NCBI GenBank assembly: GCA_035582835.1 | Contig: JAYKAV010003266.1 | Location: forward strand, 241,194 to 305,193 | Source: Phoebastria nigripes | Taxonomy: Eukaryota; Chordata; Aves; Procellariiformes; Diomedeidae | Direction: 5' to 3' | DNA length: 64,000 nt | Shown: positions 1 to 11,475 of the stretch, in pieces | Position numbering within the stretch: the stretch's first letter is position 1 | Layout of the letters: every line of letters starts with the position of its first letter | The notes under the pieces: model-generated | Told to the model about the DNA's origin: nothing | What the model saw: only the letters and a program-made list of their open reading frames with translations | The model's database searches: none | Translations under genes and position numbers: made by a program

Positions 1-3000
1 CCAGAGAGGAGAAACAACTTTGATCTTTCTAAGACTGATTTTTTTCCTTAATCATGAAGTTGTTGGTTAGTTTCACTATGCATTTGCTTACAGGCTTTTC
101 ACAAATCTTGAAGAGCTAAACACTTAACTTATGTTGAATTTTAATGAAAGAGCCAAACTGCTTTAAACTTGCTTGAAAAGACAGCCTACAAAATGTTCCT
201 GTTCCTTCTGTGCATTCTCTTAAGCTTGGTATGTAGGGCAGTCCCACTACCTTAAGGTAGAATAGGTACTAATAAGCCCATCTATTCAACACTAACAAAA
301 TGTATGGGATTCCTTAGATCTCCACCTTTCAATACCCTGTGCCAAATCTATGTGTTTCCCCTTGGCAGGAAGACCAAGATTTGTCAATAAAATGCTCCAG
401 TGCATCAGTATTCAGCAAGGTACAATGTGGAAGAAAGTAAAGATACCAACTAAAGCTTGATTACAATCTCCTGCAATGACCTCAGAATTCATAGTTCATA
501 GAGAATACTTGTAAATGTAACTTTAAGCATTGAGGTTCTTAAATGACTGTACTTCTTTGTAGGTACAGCAAAGAGAAGCCAAGTCGTGGACCCGGTTTCC
601 ATAAAGCAGAATATCTTGACACTCTGTATTAAGCATTACAAAATAATTACTGTGGAATCCCTTGGTCAGCATTTTATCAGCAGTGGAGTCTTGCTGCTGA
701 GAGACTGAAATAGCTGGATATATCCATTTATCAATGATAATGTTTTCCCTTTTTTCCAGCCTGGATTCCATCTTAAGGACATTTGTTTCAATAGTAAAAA
801 GAATATTAGACTCATAAATGTAAATGCTGTGGTGCAATGGGTGACTCTTCAAGATTTATCAAAGCAGGATAATTAAGATGAACAGTAAGACTGAGTTTCT
901 CGGTAATAACTTTTGTCACAGAATGACTGTTTTATGCAACAGTAATCCACCTTGAAGTATAGGCTAGGAAGTGCAAGAAGAGGATTCACTTGGCCTCCTG
1001 GTCTGTAAGTCTCTGTGCTGCAGATTTTGTTGAGGGCAATACCAGTGAAATTGCGACAGTAGCTGATGATTGTGTTAACACCATCACTTAATTTTAAAAG
1101 CAAGCAGTCAAAAAGTGTTGGGGGGTGTGGTGTGAGAGAGGAGTCTGTTTTGCTTTTTAAACAAGCTGTAGCTGCTGAAATATTTGGCTGTTAGACACTC
1201 AAGGAAGGAGTTGTAGTGGAAATGAGAAATATATTCAGCTTTTGAAAAGCTAATGTCTGCTGCATTACTATGTGAGACTTGCATTTTCAGAGACTCAGCC
1301 AAAATCTTTCAAAGTGTGCTGACCACACGTATGGTTAACATGATTTTACCTGAAACCCAAGAATTATCCTAGAAATTTGCGCTTTATTCTTTTATCTACT
1401 TCCAGCATTTAGATGCCACTCAGTCTGTCACAGATGTTGCCATTTTCTACCGGTCAATTCCTCTGTGCATTATTATCCATCATTTACTTCACTGCCAGTT
1501 TCTGGGTAAACTATGGGCCTTACCTGGTGCACATTGTTTTAACATCCTCAGTACCGATGCCTGAACTTGTCCCAGGTTTACAGATACTATGCTGTGCTCA
1601 GGATTCTGTGCTGTGTCTGTTACCAATCTCTTTAATTATTTTTTCTGTGCTTTTGGTCTGTCTAGATTTCTTTCCTTTTTGATTTTCCTACTGTGAACAA
1701 GAACCTCCTCAGCTGTACTCAGAAATGCTATGTATTTATTCCATCACAGAAATACTATTTATGATTTTTCAAAGATGGCCTAGAAATGGTTTTGGTTCTG
1801 TAGCAGCTTTGCTGTTTTGTAGAGCCTCAGTATGCTTCTGTCTAGCATATACTTTTCCTGCTAGAACAAATCCATGTTCTGTTTGACAAAATACAGCCAT
1901 GTGGTTAAGGGTTATTAAAAGCATTAAAGCATTAACCTCTTGTAACCTCATTTTTCACTTTGTACACATACATAAGTGTTTAATCGAATTGAAGTTAAAC
2001 ACTAAAAAGTTTGAGAGGCCAAATTTATACATTCTCTTCAGTTTATACAGAATTGATGTGATAAGCCAAAGGAATTATAAGACACCACTGCTCAGAAAAT
2101 GCTCATCCGTTGATTTGTTTAAGCTCTGTTGCTACATCCTAGAAGTTTTGGTGACAAGCGTTCCCAGCACTTAAATCAAGGAGCTTTGTCCTACTGGGAT
2201 CCGATCTGTGTCCTGGCGCCACACTAGCTTATTCTACTGTCCTTTGGAAGTTGAACAAATGATTCTGTGTCAAAAGATCTGCTGGAGAGGGGGCGAGCCG
2301 CATCCTTGAGTGAGAACACAAGACGAAGCACTGTGTGGTGGTAGTATTGTGGACTCCCATCTTCTCATTCTGCAATTTTACTTCAAGCAGCCAGAATACT
2401 GCAGAGGGACTGCACCGATCCTGGAATGAAAGTCTGATATAGCAGTGCTGGCCCTCGTCTCCCTTGCTTGTCTCTACTTGGCATGAAAGGCCAGGATGTC
2501 ATCTCTGAAGCCAGGGAAAAGTGAGTATTAAAGGCAAGGAACAGAATAGGCCAGAGATTCAGACATACAATCCAGGTGCAGCTCCTGCTGAGGTGTGATG
2601 ATGCTTCGTGCTGCACAAACAGGTTGTTCCTTTAGCTGACTTCCTAGTCGATGTGAATTGGAATTTCCGGTGCTGCATTTCTAAATGGCTCATGGAGTGC
2701 CTCCCCACTGTAAGGCTGAATTAAGTGGAACCTTAGAGATTGCATGTTTGATTGCACAGAACTTCCTTGTGTTGAATAAGGTGAAAAATGGGAAGATGCT
2801 GAACTGGTACACCTATATCATTCCATGTAGCTATATCAGGCCTACTCCTGTGTGGCTGCTCAAAGGCTCTGCAAAAATTGATGTACTGGCAGAGGCTTTC
2901 AAGGCAGACACGGAGTTGGGAGTATAGGCAGAGTGAAGCAACAGTAGGTGCTGAACTGCACAGGTAGGGTCATTTGAGGATGTAATAGTGGGGACAGACA

Positions 3001-4200
3001 ATGGCAGGGGAAACGAGCATTGGCTACAACTTTGGGATGTCATGTCTATCTTAGGACAGGGCAATCTTTTGCCAACTTGTTCCATAACCAGAGTGGTAAA
3101 CATGGTAATATTTGTCAATCTTCCAAATGTTCGTGAATCACCCATTATGAAAAAGGAATTTGGACAACAAGTTGTCTTAACTTTTTAGTATTCTCTAATA
3201 AGAAGAAAAATAAGGAAGGACCAGAAGGTAAAACATGCTATAAAGCATGGTCTAGACCTTTAGTTCCACACAAATTACTATAAAGCAGCATTACATTTCC
3301 CAAATCTGCAAAATATATCTCGTACTTTACTAATTGATCTGATTCTGATTAAATACTCCAAATGCAGTTGCTTACTCTATTCTCTTCTGGATTGTATGAA
3401 TGTTTTGAAATTGTTGTTTACATAAAATTATCTTATTCAGCACTTCTGCAGTAGGCTTGATTATCTCTGGGATCACAAAGAAACTTTTATCTGATAAAGC
3501 ATCCTAGATTTTTCTTATGTGTCTGTCTGAATGGGGATTTAAACTTGAAAAATGACTGAAGTCAGAGGGAGTCCTGTTAAAACATTATTGTTGAAAACAT
3601 TATTAATAAAGTTGGTAATATTAAATAAAAAAAGCTTTGTGGCACAAAGTTAAGCAAAGCATCAAGGACATCACAGATCACTAACAGTAGCCTTAGCAAA
3701 TAAATATCAAAGCAGCAAGTCAGCATTACAAAGCTTGTTATTTTAACTTGAGTAGAGGATGTTTACTGTTAAAAGGGACAAACAAGAATATTAGATAAGA
3801 TGACAGCTCAACAGATCTCAGCCCAGAATTTATCACACACTGTTTAAGGGAGTATTTAAAAAGATAACCAGAACCCCCTTGGGTCAAGGATATATGCCCT
3901 TCTGCAAATAGACTGCACTGCACAGAGCAGTGTTCATTTGAACCAGAGGCTTTCCACCTGGGTTTCCTCTCAGAGAGCCATNTCGTCGAACACTTCCGAG
4001 TCACCACGTCTGAGAACACGGATCTTTAGCAACTGCATGTGTGCAAGAGTTCTGGCACGGAGGAAACCTGCAGCATTAGGCTTCTGTAGAGAAAAGCACG
4101 TTAAAAGGGTGAAGACGTTCACCTGATGCAGTTGCTTTGTAATGCTATTGCCCTAGGGAGGCTGGTGTTCCCCCCGCCCCAAAAGCCACCCAACAACAAA
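1..4200. other. Upstream flank of SIKE1, no gene recognised
   Basis: AT-rich sequence with only short open frames on both strands, none of which resembles a protein I know or is flanked by convincing paired splice sites. In mammals the next gene beyond SIKE1 is SYCP1, in divergent orientation. I looked for SYCP1-like coiled-coil exons on the minus strand and found none, so that gene probably lies further left. Scattered AATAAA hexamers occur (for example near 388) but have no gene context. There is one isolated ambiguous base near 3982. Confidence 0.6.
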
Positions 4201-4313
4201 AGCACAAGAGCTTTGGATGTTCCTTTCACAACGCCTCGGCCAGCGAGGGCCCAGCCGGGCCTGGGGCAGCCGCCGGCCCCGCCCCGCCCGCCGCGGGGCG
4301 TGGGCGGGCGGCG

Positions 4314-4333
4314 GTGGCGCCCTCTGGTGGCCG
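4314..4333 (-). promoter_or_regulatory. CTCF-type binding site
   Basis: The minus strand of this segment reads CCACCAGAGGGCGCC at its core (plus-strand positions 4316-4330). This fits the CTCF consensus CCASYAGRKGGCRS at every informative base, and the flanking GG before the core also fits. It lies in the CpG island just upstream of the SIKE1 gap. That the site is bound, and that it insulates, is inference. Confidence 0.7.
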
Positions 4334-4388
4334 CGGCTAGGCGGCCCTTGGCCGCCGCGCGCCATTCGAGCGGCGCCAGAGCTCCGGC

Positions 4389-5234
4389 NNNNNNNNNNNN
4401 NNNNNNNNNNNNNNNNNNNNNNNNNNNNNNNNNNNNNNNNNNNNNNNNNNNNNNNNNNNNNNNNNNNNNNNNNNNNNNNNNNNNNNNNNNNNNNNNNNNN
4501 NNNNNNNNNNNNNNNNNNNNNNNNNNNNNNNNNNNNNNNNNNNNNNNNNNNNNNNNNNNNNNNNNNNNNNNNNNNNNNNNNNNNNNNNNNNNNNNNNNNN
4601 NNNNNNNNNNNNNNNNNNNNNNNNNNNNNNNNNNNNNNNNNNNNNNNNNNNNNNNNNNNNNNNNNNNNNNNNNNNNNNNNNNNNNNNNNNNNNNNNNNNN
4701 NNNNNNNNNNNNNNNNNNNNNNNNNNNNNNNNNNNNNNNNNNNNNNNNNNNNNNNNNNNNNNNNNNNNNNNNNNNNNNNNNNNNNNNNNNNNNNNNNNNN
4801 NNNNNNNNNNNNNNNNNNNNNNNNNNNNNNNNNNNNNNNNNNNNNNNNNNNNNNNNNNNNNNNNNNNNNNNNNNNNNNNNNNNNNNNNNNNNNNNNNNNN
4901 NNNNNNNNNNNNNNNNNNNNNNNNNNNNNNNNNNNNNNNNNNNNNNNNNNNNNNNNNNNNNNNNNNNNNNNNNNNNNNNNNNNNNNNNNNNNNNNNNNNN
5001 NNNNNNNNNNNNNNNNNNNNNNNNNNNNNNNNNNNNNNNNNNNNNNNNNNNNNNNNNNNNNNNNNNNNNNNNNNNNNNNNNNNNNNNNNNNNNNNNNNNN
5101 NNNNNNNNNNNNNNNNNNNNNNNNNNNNNNNNNNNNNNNNNNNNNNNNNNNNNNNNNNNNNNNNNNNNNNNNNNNNNNNNNNNNNNNNNNNNNNNNNNNN
5201 NNNNNNNNNNNNNNNNNNNNNNNNNNNNNNNNNN
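4389..5234. other. Assembly gap (846 N)
   Basis: A continuous run of N inside a CpG island, the usual place for dropout of very GC-rich avian DNA. By comparison with the human gene it should hold SIKE1 exon 1 (start codon) and probably coding exon 2. Reading frames that appear to run through it are artefacts. Whether 846 is a measured or nominal length cannot be told. Confidence 0.99.
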
Positions 5235-5560
5235 GTGCTGGGGAGGCTGCGCGCTTAGTGTCCCGGGCGGGAGGGGGCTTCTCGAGGGGACCGGGGAGCG
5301 CGGCTGTTTTGTCTTCTGTCAGCGTCGCTGGATGCCTCGGTGTGGAAGCGACTACCGGTGTCAGGAACGGCTTCTTGGCTAACCGAGGGGTCCGGGCAGC
5401 CAGCGGCTCCGGGCCGGGGTCCCAGGGCTGCGCTGTCGAGGGGGATGGTGGGGTAGCACGAATCAAGCGAGCAGCTGATACTGAGTATCTCTGGGCATCT
5501 GCTGTCATTGCTTTGGAAAATTGCTTGTAGTTTGTGGCAATGATATACTGTGTTTTGCAG

Positions 5561-8395
5561 AGCTATGGATCTCGCTGGAGGAGCACCAAGATGCATTAGA
5601 GCTTATCATGAGCAAATACAGAAAGCAGATGTTACAGCTTTTGCAAGGGAGAAAAGGTGAAGATGCAGAACCAGTCTTGAAAATTCATCAGGCTAATTCC
5701 TTGGTAAGGTGGGATGGGGACAGAAGAGGGCTTGAGACCCCTCTTCCCTGTCTCTTGCTTGCTTTCGTACAACTTTTGTTTCCATTTGTGGAACGTCTCT
5801 GCTCCAAAATACATTTTCTGAAACTCTTGTCTCCCTTTGCTGGTATTTTTTTTCTCTGTTCGTTTTACAGCACACAGGTTGTAACAGTTATCACAGAGGA
5901 CTTTCAGTTATCACTGAAAAGCATAACCTTTTTTACGGCCCAGGTGAAGGCTTGTTCTTTATGCAGTAGGTGGTAAATTCCCTGGGTTAAGCTTAATGCG
6001 CATGATTCTCTACAGTAAAATCAAAGACATCAGAGTTGTTATTGTTCCTGTTCAGTAATTGTAACAAAGGGAGAAGAACCTCCTAAATCTCTGTGAGCTG
6101 CAGTATGTTTAATTCTTAAGAAATCATCACTCCCAAATGTTTTTAAATCCAGATGCTCTGTGCAATGGCCTAAAAATGTCCCTTTGTCCATGTTGGGTGC
6201 AGTGACTTCAGAACCCTAAGGTGTGGCTACTGATAACTGCTGCCTGTTTTACGTTTAGGTGTCCAATAACAATATAATAACATTAAATCTCTATTTAAGG
6301 CTTATGAATTAAGTCAGGCATTTGTTAAAATGCATTTTTATGTGATTAGAGAACAGCAAGCTGGTTCAACCTAGTTTGTGGTTTTTTAATTGGAATTGGA
6401 GCCAGCCTAACTCTTTGCACATACATCTTTGAACTGATACGTGGCAACTCATTAGTTCTCTGTTTTGTGTTGCTTAGGTCCTCTGAAGTTAAGTAGCGTA
6501 GCAATGTCTTGCTTTCAGTGCTTCCTTAGGTGCATGAATTGCTCTGTTTATCAAGACTTAATATTTGAACAAAACTCCTAACATTATTCTCTGGCACTGC
6601 TTTTGCTCCATTTTAATGGCATGGAAGTACAAAGCTGAAGAGGCTCTGGAGGAACTTTTGCTGGAACGTACCTAGACTGTCTCAATATCTGGGTAAAATC
6701 TTCTGTACTTCAGATTAAGTCCATGAGTTTTTTCCTACCCACCAACTGGAGAATAGTAACAACCTCTTAATATCTTTTAGAGAGCTATATTCTTATTATA
6801 ACCATCTTCCTCTTTAGAAAAAAACATCATTCTTTCTTCCCAGATGAAGTTATCTAAGTCTTTCTCGTTCCTTCAGCTCTCTTCTAGATGCTCTAATTTG
6901 TTTACATATTTTCTGAATAATAGAATTCAAATCTGAATTCTCTGCTTTGGTGATACGTTTATCTTCCAGAGGCGGTGGAATAACTACTGATACTTAGAAA
7001 AAAGAAACTCCACCCTNTAACATTATCTGATATTCCCCAAAGTGCTTATATTTTTATGTTATGTTAAAATGCTTCAAAAACTTCCAAATTCTTGTCTTGC
7101 TACTTCTTGCCAATTACTGACATGTTTGTGTTTGCACATTGAGTTCCTCCCTAAATATTGTATTTTGAAAGGGAATGCTTTTCAAACAGGAACTGTTGCT
7201 ACATTACATGTTGGAATTTTTCAGTGTTCATTATATGTGCATTTCTGAGCTTCAACAAAACTCATCTTGCAAAGGATTAGAGCTGTATCTAGACAGATTC
7301 TGTAAAAACTGCCTCAGGAGGCTCTGGTCATATTTATTTTAGTTTCCTTGCTTGGCTTCCATCTGAGATGAGGCTGTTTACTTCACACTGTTACTTAGTC
7401 TTGAAATCTCATTTGCTTTTATATTCTGCGTTCTTAAAAATTCAGAGTCGGGCTTTTCTAATAAAGCAATATAAAATTTGCTGCATATTAATCATGTTCA
7501 CATGAACCTGAATCTGTTGTCTCAGTTGTTGTCACACTTGAAATTATTTCCATCTTGGTAAGTAAGGGTGCCTTATCTTGCTGACTGATGTAATTCTATT
7601 CACTGTTTTCATTGATGACTCATGATAATGGACAATAAGGTACGTGTTTTCATCTTTAAATATTATACAAGTAGAAAGGATTGCAAGTACTTGGGAGGAG
7701 AGGGTTAAAATTCAAAACAGGAAAATAATCCAAAATCAAGAAAATGAAAGTAAGTGATTTAGAAGGGATAAATTACTACTGCTGCTTTTGCCCGAACATA
7801 TTGAATATATTACTTTTATGTCTTTCAGGAAATTGAACGTCAAATAGACAGAATATGTGAGATGGGAGAGGTGATGAGAAAAGCTATTCAAGTCGATGAT
7901 GATCAGTTCTTTAAAGTTCAAGAGAAACTAGCTCAGTTGGAGGTAAGAACAGATGCAATTGCTAAGGATAGATCAAGCTTTGGGAGTCTTTAGACTTACT
8001 CTGGACTTTCTATGTTTGTATGTGTCAAGGATTTATAACAATCAAAAATTTGGGGGTGGAGTCAGGAAATGCAGAACATGATCTGTTTATCTTCAAGTTC
8101 TTGGTGTTTGTATTATATATATGAAGCCAGAAGCAAAAGATAAGCTTTAAATGATGTGGTTCTCCTCTTGCTAGCACTGTATTAATGCTTATGTTACAAA
8201 ATCAGTGTTTTGTTTAGCTGTGAAGGAGTGGGGCTATTTAAAGATTATCGTCCTTTAATTGTGAATTAGCTCATTTCTATTTCAGCAAAAATATTGATTT
8301 TGCAGCTTGAAAACAAAGAGCTGCGTGAACTATTGTCAATCAGCAAAGAATCTTTTGAGGTGGGGAGAGAAGATCTGCCTGACTGTGAAGCTTAG
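5561..8395 (+). CDS. SIKE1: SIKE1, suppressor of IKBKE 1 (3' three coding exons; 5' part lost in gap)
   Basis: Visible coding exons are 5561-5703, 7829-7942 and 8306-8395 (stop TAG 8393-8395), all with AG/GT borders and compatible phases. The first opens at codon position 2 and the others at phase 0. The joined peptide begins [20 protein letters not shown], continues with an [14 protein letters not shown] segment and ends ELRELLSIS followed by a divergent tail. This matches the C-terminal coiled-coil half of human SIKE1; FGFR1OP2 is a more distant paralogue. In mammals SIKE1 binds IKKepsilon and TBK1, damps interferon induction and belongs to the STRIPAK complex in the cytoplasm. About 114 residues of an expected roughly 205 are seen. 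The last 15 or so residues ([15 protein letters not shown]) differ from the human tail, though the stop is in the same exon without disruption. The N-terminal half is inferred to lie in the N run. Confidence 0.9.
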
Positions 8396-9500
8396 GTCAC
8401 AAAATAACCTTATCTCCAAATCTTGACTTCAGAGACTATTATGAAACTACCCTACAAGGATGGGTTTTGATTTGTTCTTTCAGGTGTTTCCTTCTATATT
8501 TGTTTTGTCTTTCAAAATGTGTGGGCTGTTTTCTCTGCATTTTTCTGAAATTACATACTCTTGATGGCAAAGGCTTGCATTGCTGCTCCGTCTTAGTAAT
8601 TGCAGCATACAGATGCTTAACAATGAAGTATTTATGATGTGTACTCCCTTGTGATACTTTATTTCCTCTCCCGTTTGTTATTTTTATGAGCTTTAGTTAA
8701 TAATTCCAACTGTGCAGATGGCACTTAAATCCACCTTGTCAGTAGCTAGAGAACATAATACAGGTTGTGATTATTTGATAGAAGGAGTAAGAGATTATTC
8801 AAAAACTACATTGCAAATGGTAGGTACACATTTTGCTCTGCCTGCACAAAGCAGGTACACGGAGCTTTTGTTTTGCTTTGAAGAGCTAATACTCAGTATT
8901 TGGCTGGGTTAACATCGTTACTTGGACATCTGCTTAGAAGCAGATCAAGAGAACAGCAGATAGCCAATAGAGTACTTTAAGTAGTAACTCATATAAGGAG
9001 CATACTTTACCTTGATTTAGGGGTGAAAATCAGAGTGGATGACCCTTTCTGACACCTGTGCATTTTTGAAGGACTTTGTGTTATCTGACTAATTTTTTTT
9101 CATGGGTAGACCTGTTCCGGCTTTACCCATTGCTCCAAGGTATGTGGATACCGGCTAGCTCTGATCTGAAGGCGGTGCACTCAAACCCTGCACAGAACAC
9201 AGCACTTTCAGATCAAAGCTCTTTGGCCTCCCACCATTTTGGACTTCAGGAAGAGTGAGCTGAGGTCTCCCTCAAAACCAAACCAAAACCAACCATGTAG
9301 ACATGTTTTTAATGTTACATCACAGGTAAGTCTAGTGACAGATGTTACGTAGTTCTTGCAGAATCCTATATTGAGTGAAATTAGAGTTGTAGTGTTGTAG
9401 GAATGTATCAATATTGTGATATTTTTAATGACATTTTTATATAAAGATTTCTGTCTTTCTTACCTGTGATCAAAGAATAATCCTTCAAGAACAATAAACA
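8396..9500 (+). other. SIKE1: SIKE1 3'UTR with poly(A) signal
   Basis: After the stop at 8395 the sequence is AT-rich and non-coding. The best poly(A) signal is AATAAA at 9493-9498, and a second AATAAA lies at 9717-9722. A 102-nt exon-like segment at 8718-8819 is discussed under findings. Confidence 0.55.
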
Positions 9501-9724
9501 TCTCATTTCCAATAATAGTTTAAATTTTTATGCTGCTTTTTCCCAAGTGAGAATTTTGATAGATGCAGGTGGTGATTTACGTTCCTGTGCTTATTAAGAG
9601 ACATTTTCTTGCAACTGTTTGGAATATCCAGCAAGATTGTTTGGTAGATATAAGGGATTTCTGTACAGGAGTATTCTTGTATACAATCCTTTTCTATTAG
9701 AAATGGTTTAAGAGGGAATAAAAA

Positions 9725-10330
9725 ACCCCAATGGGCAGTGTTTTCTTAAGTGTGTTCTGTTTTCTGAATCCTGCGGATAATTCCATCTGTTCTGCATGTA
9801 CCCAAGCCTTTCGCACCCCCTTTAATTTTTAACTTGCCTGAATGAAATACTACAATGACCAAAAATGTTGCATTTTATCTCTTTTAGATTAACATCATCT
9901 GAAATGCCTGTGATGATGCATTTTTACCTTTATTATCCTAGTGTAGGTTAACATACCTCTCATTGGCTAGTTGCTGTGCAGCCTGAAAAAAGGGAAACTA
10001 AATAGCAGTTGCTTTGACTAATGAGTTTATTATTAATTAGTAGTGGGCCATAATTAGCAGGGGAAGTTTAAATATGTTCCATTTGCTACTGTCCTATTCT
10101 GGATCTGCAAGTATGGAATCTGTGACTGTAAATGTCCGATTGTGTATGATTCTTATGGGCTGCTGGGCATTTTCAGAAAAACTTGCTCAGCTCATGTTGA
10201 AAACTGGACTCAAGCTTCAGGACTGAAAATTCTACTCTGCCCGTCCTTGAAACACAAAGCGTCTCCCTCCGGTATGTCAGCTCGTGTGGACTTAACTGAG
10301 AGCAGTGCTTGTCTCCCTTCCTAGCGGCTC
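9725..10330. other. SIKE1-CSDE1 intergenic spacer
   Basis: AT-rich spacer between the last SIKE1 poly(A) candidate and the CSDE1 CpG island. No gene, repeat or RNA structure recognised. Confidence 0.5.
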
Positions 10331-10841
10331 TGCCTTCCCCGTACTGAGGTTTCAGCTACAGGGAGCAGGGTTCCCCCGAGCACAGCGCCTGCCCGCGCCT
10401 GGCAGCGGCAGAGCTGCCGTTACCCTGCGCCTCGGCGGCCGAGCGGGCGGGGGGTGCCAGCAGAGGCTGCCGCTCTGCGCCCTCATCCGCCCGCAGGGCC
10501 GCGGTCAGCGCTCTCCAGCGTGCCCCCAGGGCCGTGCCCGGCCGGGGGAGGCCGTGCCGATAAGGCCGCTATGCGGCCGCGGTCTTTCCTCGTCTTCCCA
10601 GGCCCGCGCGGGGTAGAGCCCGGCGGGCGCGGGGGCCGCGCGGCAGTCACGGCTCTCCTCAGGCGGGGCGAGGCGCTGCCGCCCGCGCAGAAACCGGTGC
10701 GCGTGACCGGGCCGTGGGCCGGTTGCCAGGCGCGCATGCGCGCCATGGAGCCGCTGGGCTCCTCTCGGCGCAGGCGCGGCTCCGCCCCGGCGCTCTCGCG
10801 AGAGGCCGGGATTTATTCCTACGTGCTGTGCCGTGCTGCTC

Positions 10842-10868
10842 ATGGCGGCGCTGGAGCGGGGGCGCTGA
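10842..10868 (+). CDS. Short upstream ORF in CSDE1 exon 1
   Basis: An ATG at 10842 is followed by seven sense codons and TGA at 10866-10868. If exon 1 ends at 10877 and splices directly to 17748, the uORF stop sits 9 nt before the main CSDE1 start. The context is weak at -3 (C) but has G at +4. Mammalian CSDE1 mRNA is known to be under translational self-control, so a uORF is plausible. That it is translated, and that no further noncoding exon intervenes, is inference. Confidence 0.4.
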   Translation: MAALERGR

Positions 10869-11171
10869 GCTGTTGGGGTGAGTACGATCCGCGGCAGGCT
10901 CTGACGGCTCCCGCCGCTGCCCAGACGGCGCCCGCGCAAGTGGGGGAACACTGGGGCCCCCGAGAGTCGGCGAAAGAGGTAGAGGGCACCTCTGGATCCG
11001 CCCCCCGTTTATCTCTTGTCGCAGCGGTCTTGGCGGGGTAAAGGTGCCTGGAACCTCCCCTTGGCTGCGCGGAGTGCGGTGGCCGGGGGGGCGGACGCCT
11101 GCCTAGTAGGCCGCCGCTCTTGGGGATGGAGTACCGGTGGCCGCGGGTTGCTGGGCCGTGGCGGCGTGCGC

Positions 11172-11475
11172 ACTACGCTTCCCGGCGTCCTGCGGGCAGG
11201 CGCCCTGCCGCCGGGGCTCCTGGGGGCTGGGGTTCCCCCCGGCTGCGTAGGCGGGGCTGCAGCGGCGCTGGAACTCGCTTTCCCGGCGCGCTGCGCGGCC
11301 CAGCGTGCCGCGGGGTTTGCTGGGGCCTGCAGGCCGACGGGCGGCGGGCTGGCCGGGGGCGGCGCCGAGGGGACTACGGATCCCGGCAGGCCCCGGGCGG
11401 GGCCTCGGCGCTGGGACTCCTGGGGACGGGCTGGCGCGGCCGCCGTGGAGGGGCGGCGGCGGACCGCGGCTCCCG
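11172..11475 (+). promoter_or_regulatory. Four ZNF143/THAP11-like motifs at about 100-bp steps
   Basis: The 13-base pattern ACTAYRNNNCCCR, a known promoter motif attributed to ZNF143/THAP11, is matched exactly at 11172-11184 and 11373-11385. Degenerate copies with the same TCCCGGC core occur at 11273-11285 and 11463-11475. Core spacing is 101, 100 and 90 bp. They lie downstream of the inferred CSDE1 exon 1, in the first part of intron 1. The sequence between the copies is only loosely similar, so this is not a simple tandem duplication by eye. Confidence 0.5.

Larger units (their letters stand above)
4230..5470 (+). promoter_or_regulatory. SIKE1: CpG island and presumed SIKE1 promoter, interrupted by an assembly gap
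   Basis: Base composition changes sharply at about 4230 to GC- and CpG-rich sequence with GC boxes (gggcgg-type runs near 4285-4312). It stays GC-rich on the far side of the gap until about 5470. This is the only CpG island upstream of the SIKE1 exons, so the transcription start is inferred to be here or inside the gap. No TATA box is visible. The sequence between the gap and the first visible exon (5235-5560) looks intronic: it has no open frame resembling SIKE1 and ends in a pyrimidine tract and AG at 5559-5560. Confidence 0.65.

Noticed and set aside
523..4019. Minus-strand ORFs considered as SYCP1 or another divergent gene
   Set aside because: No resemblance to SYCP1 coiled coil and no consistent splice signals. 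In mammals SYCP1 lies well away from SIKE1.
4126..5530. Three open frames of over 400 codons on both strands
   Set aside because: They run through the 846-base N block; the non-N ends are CpG-island sequence with no protein similarity.
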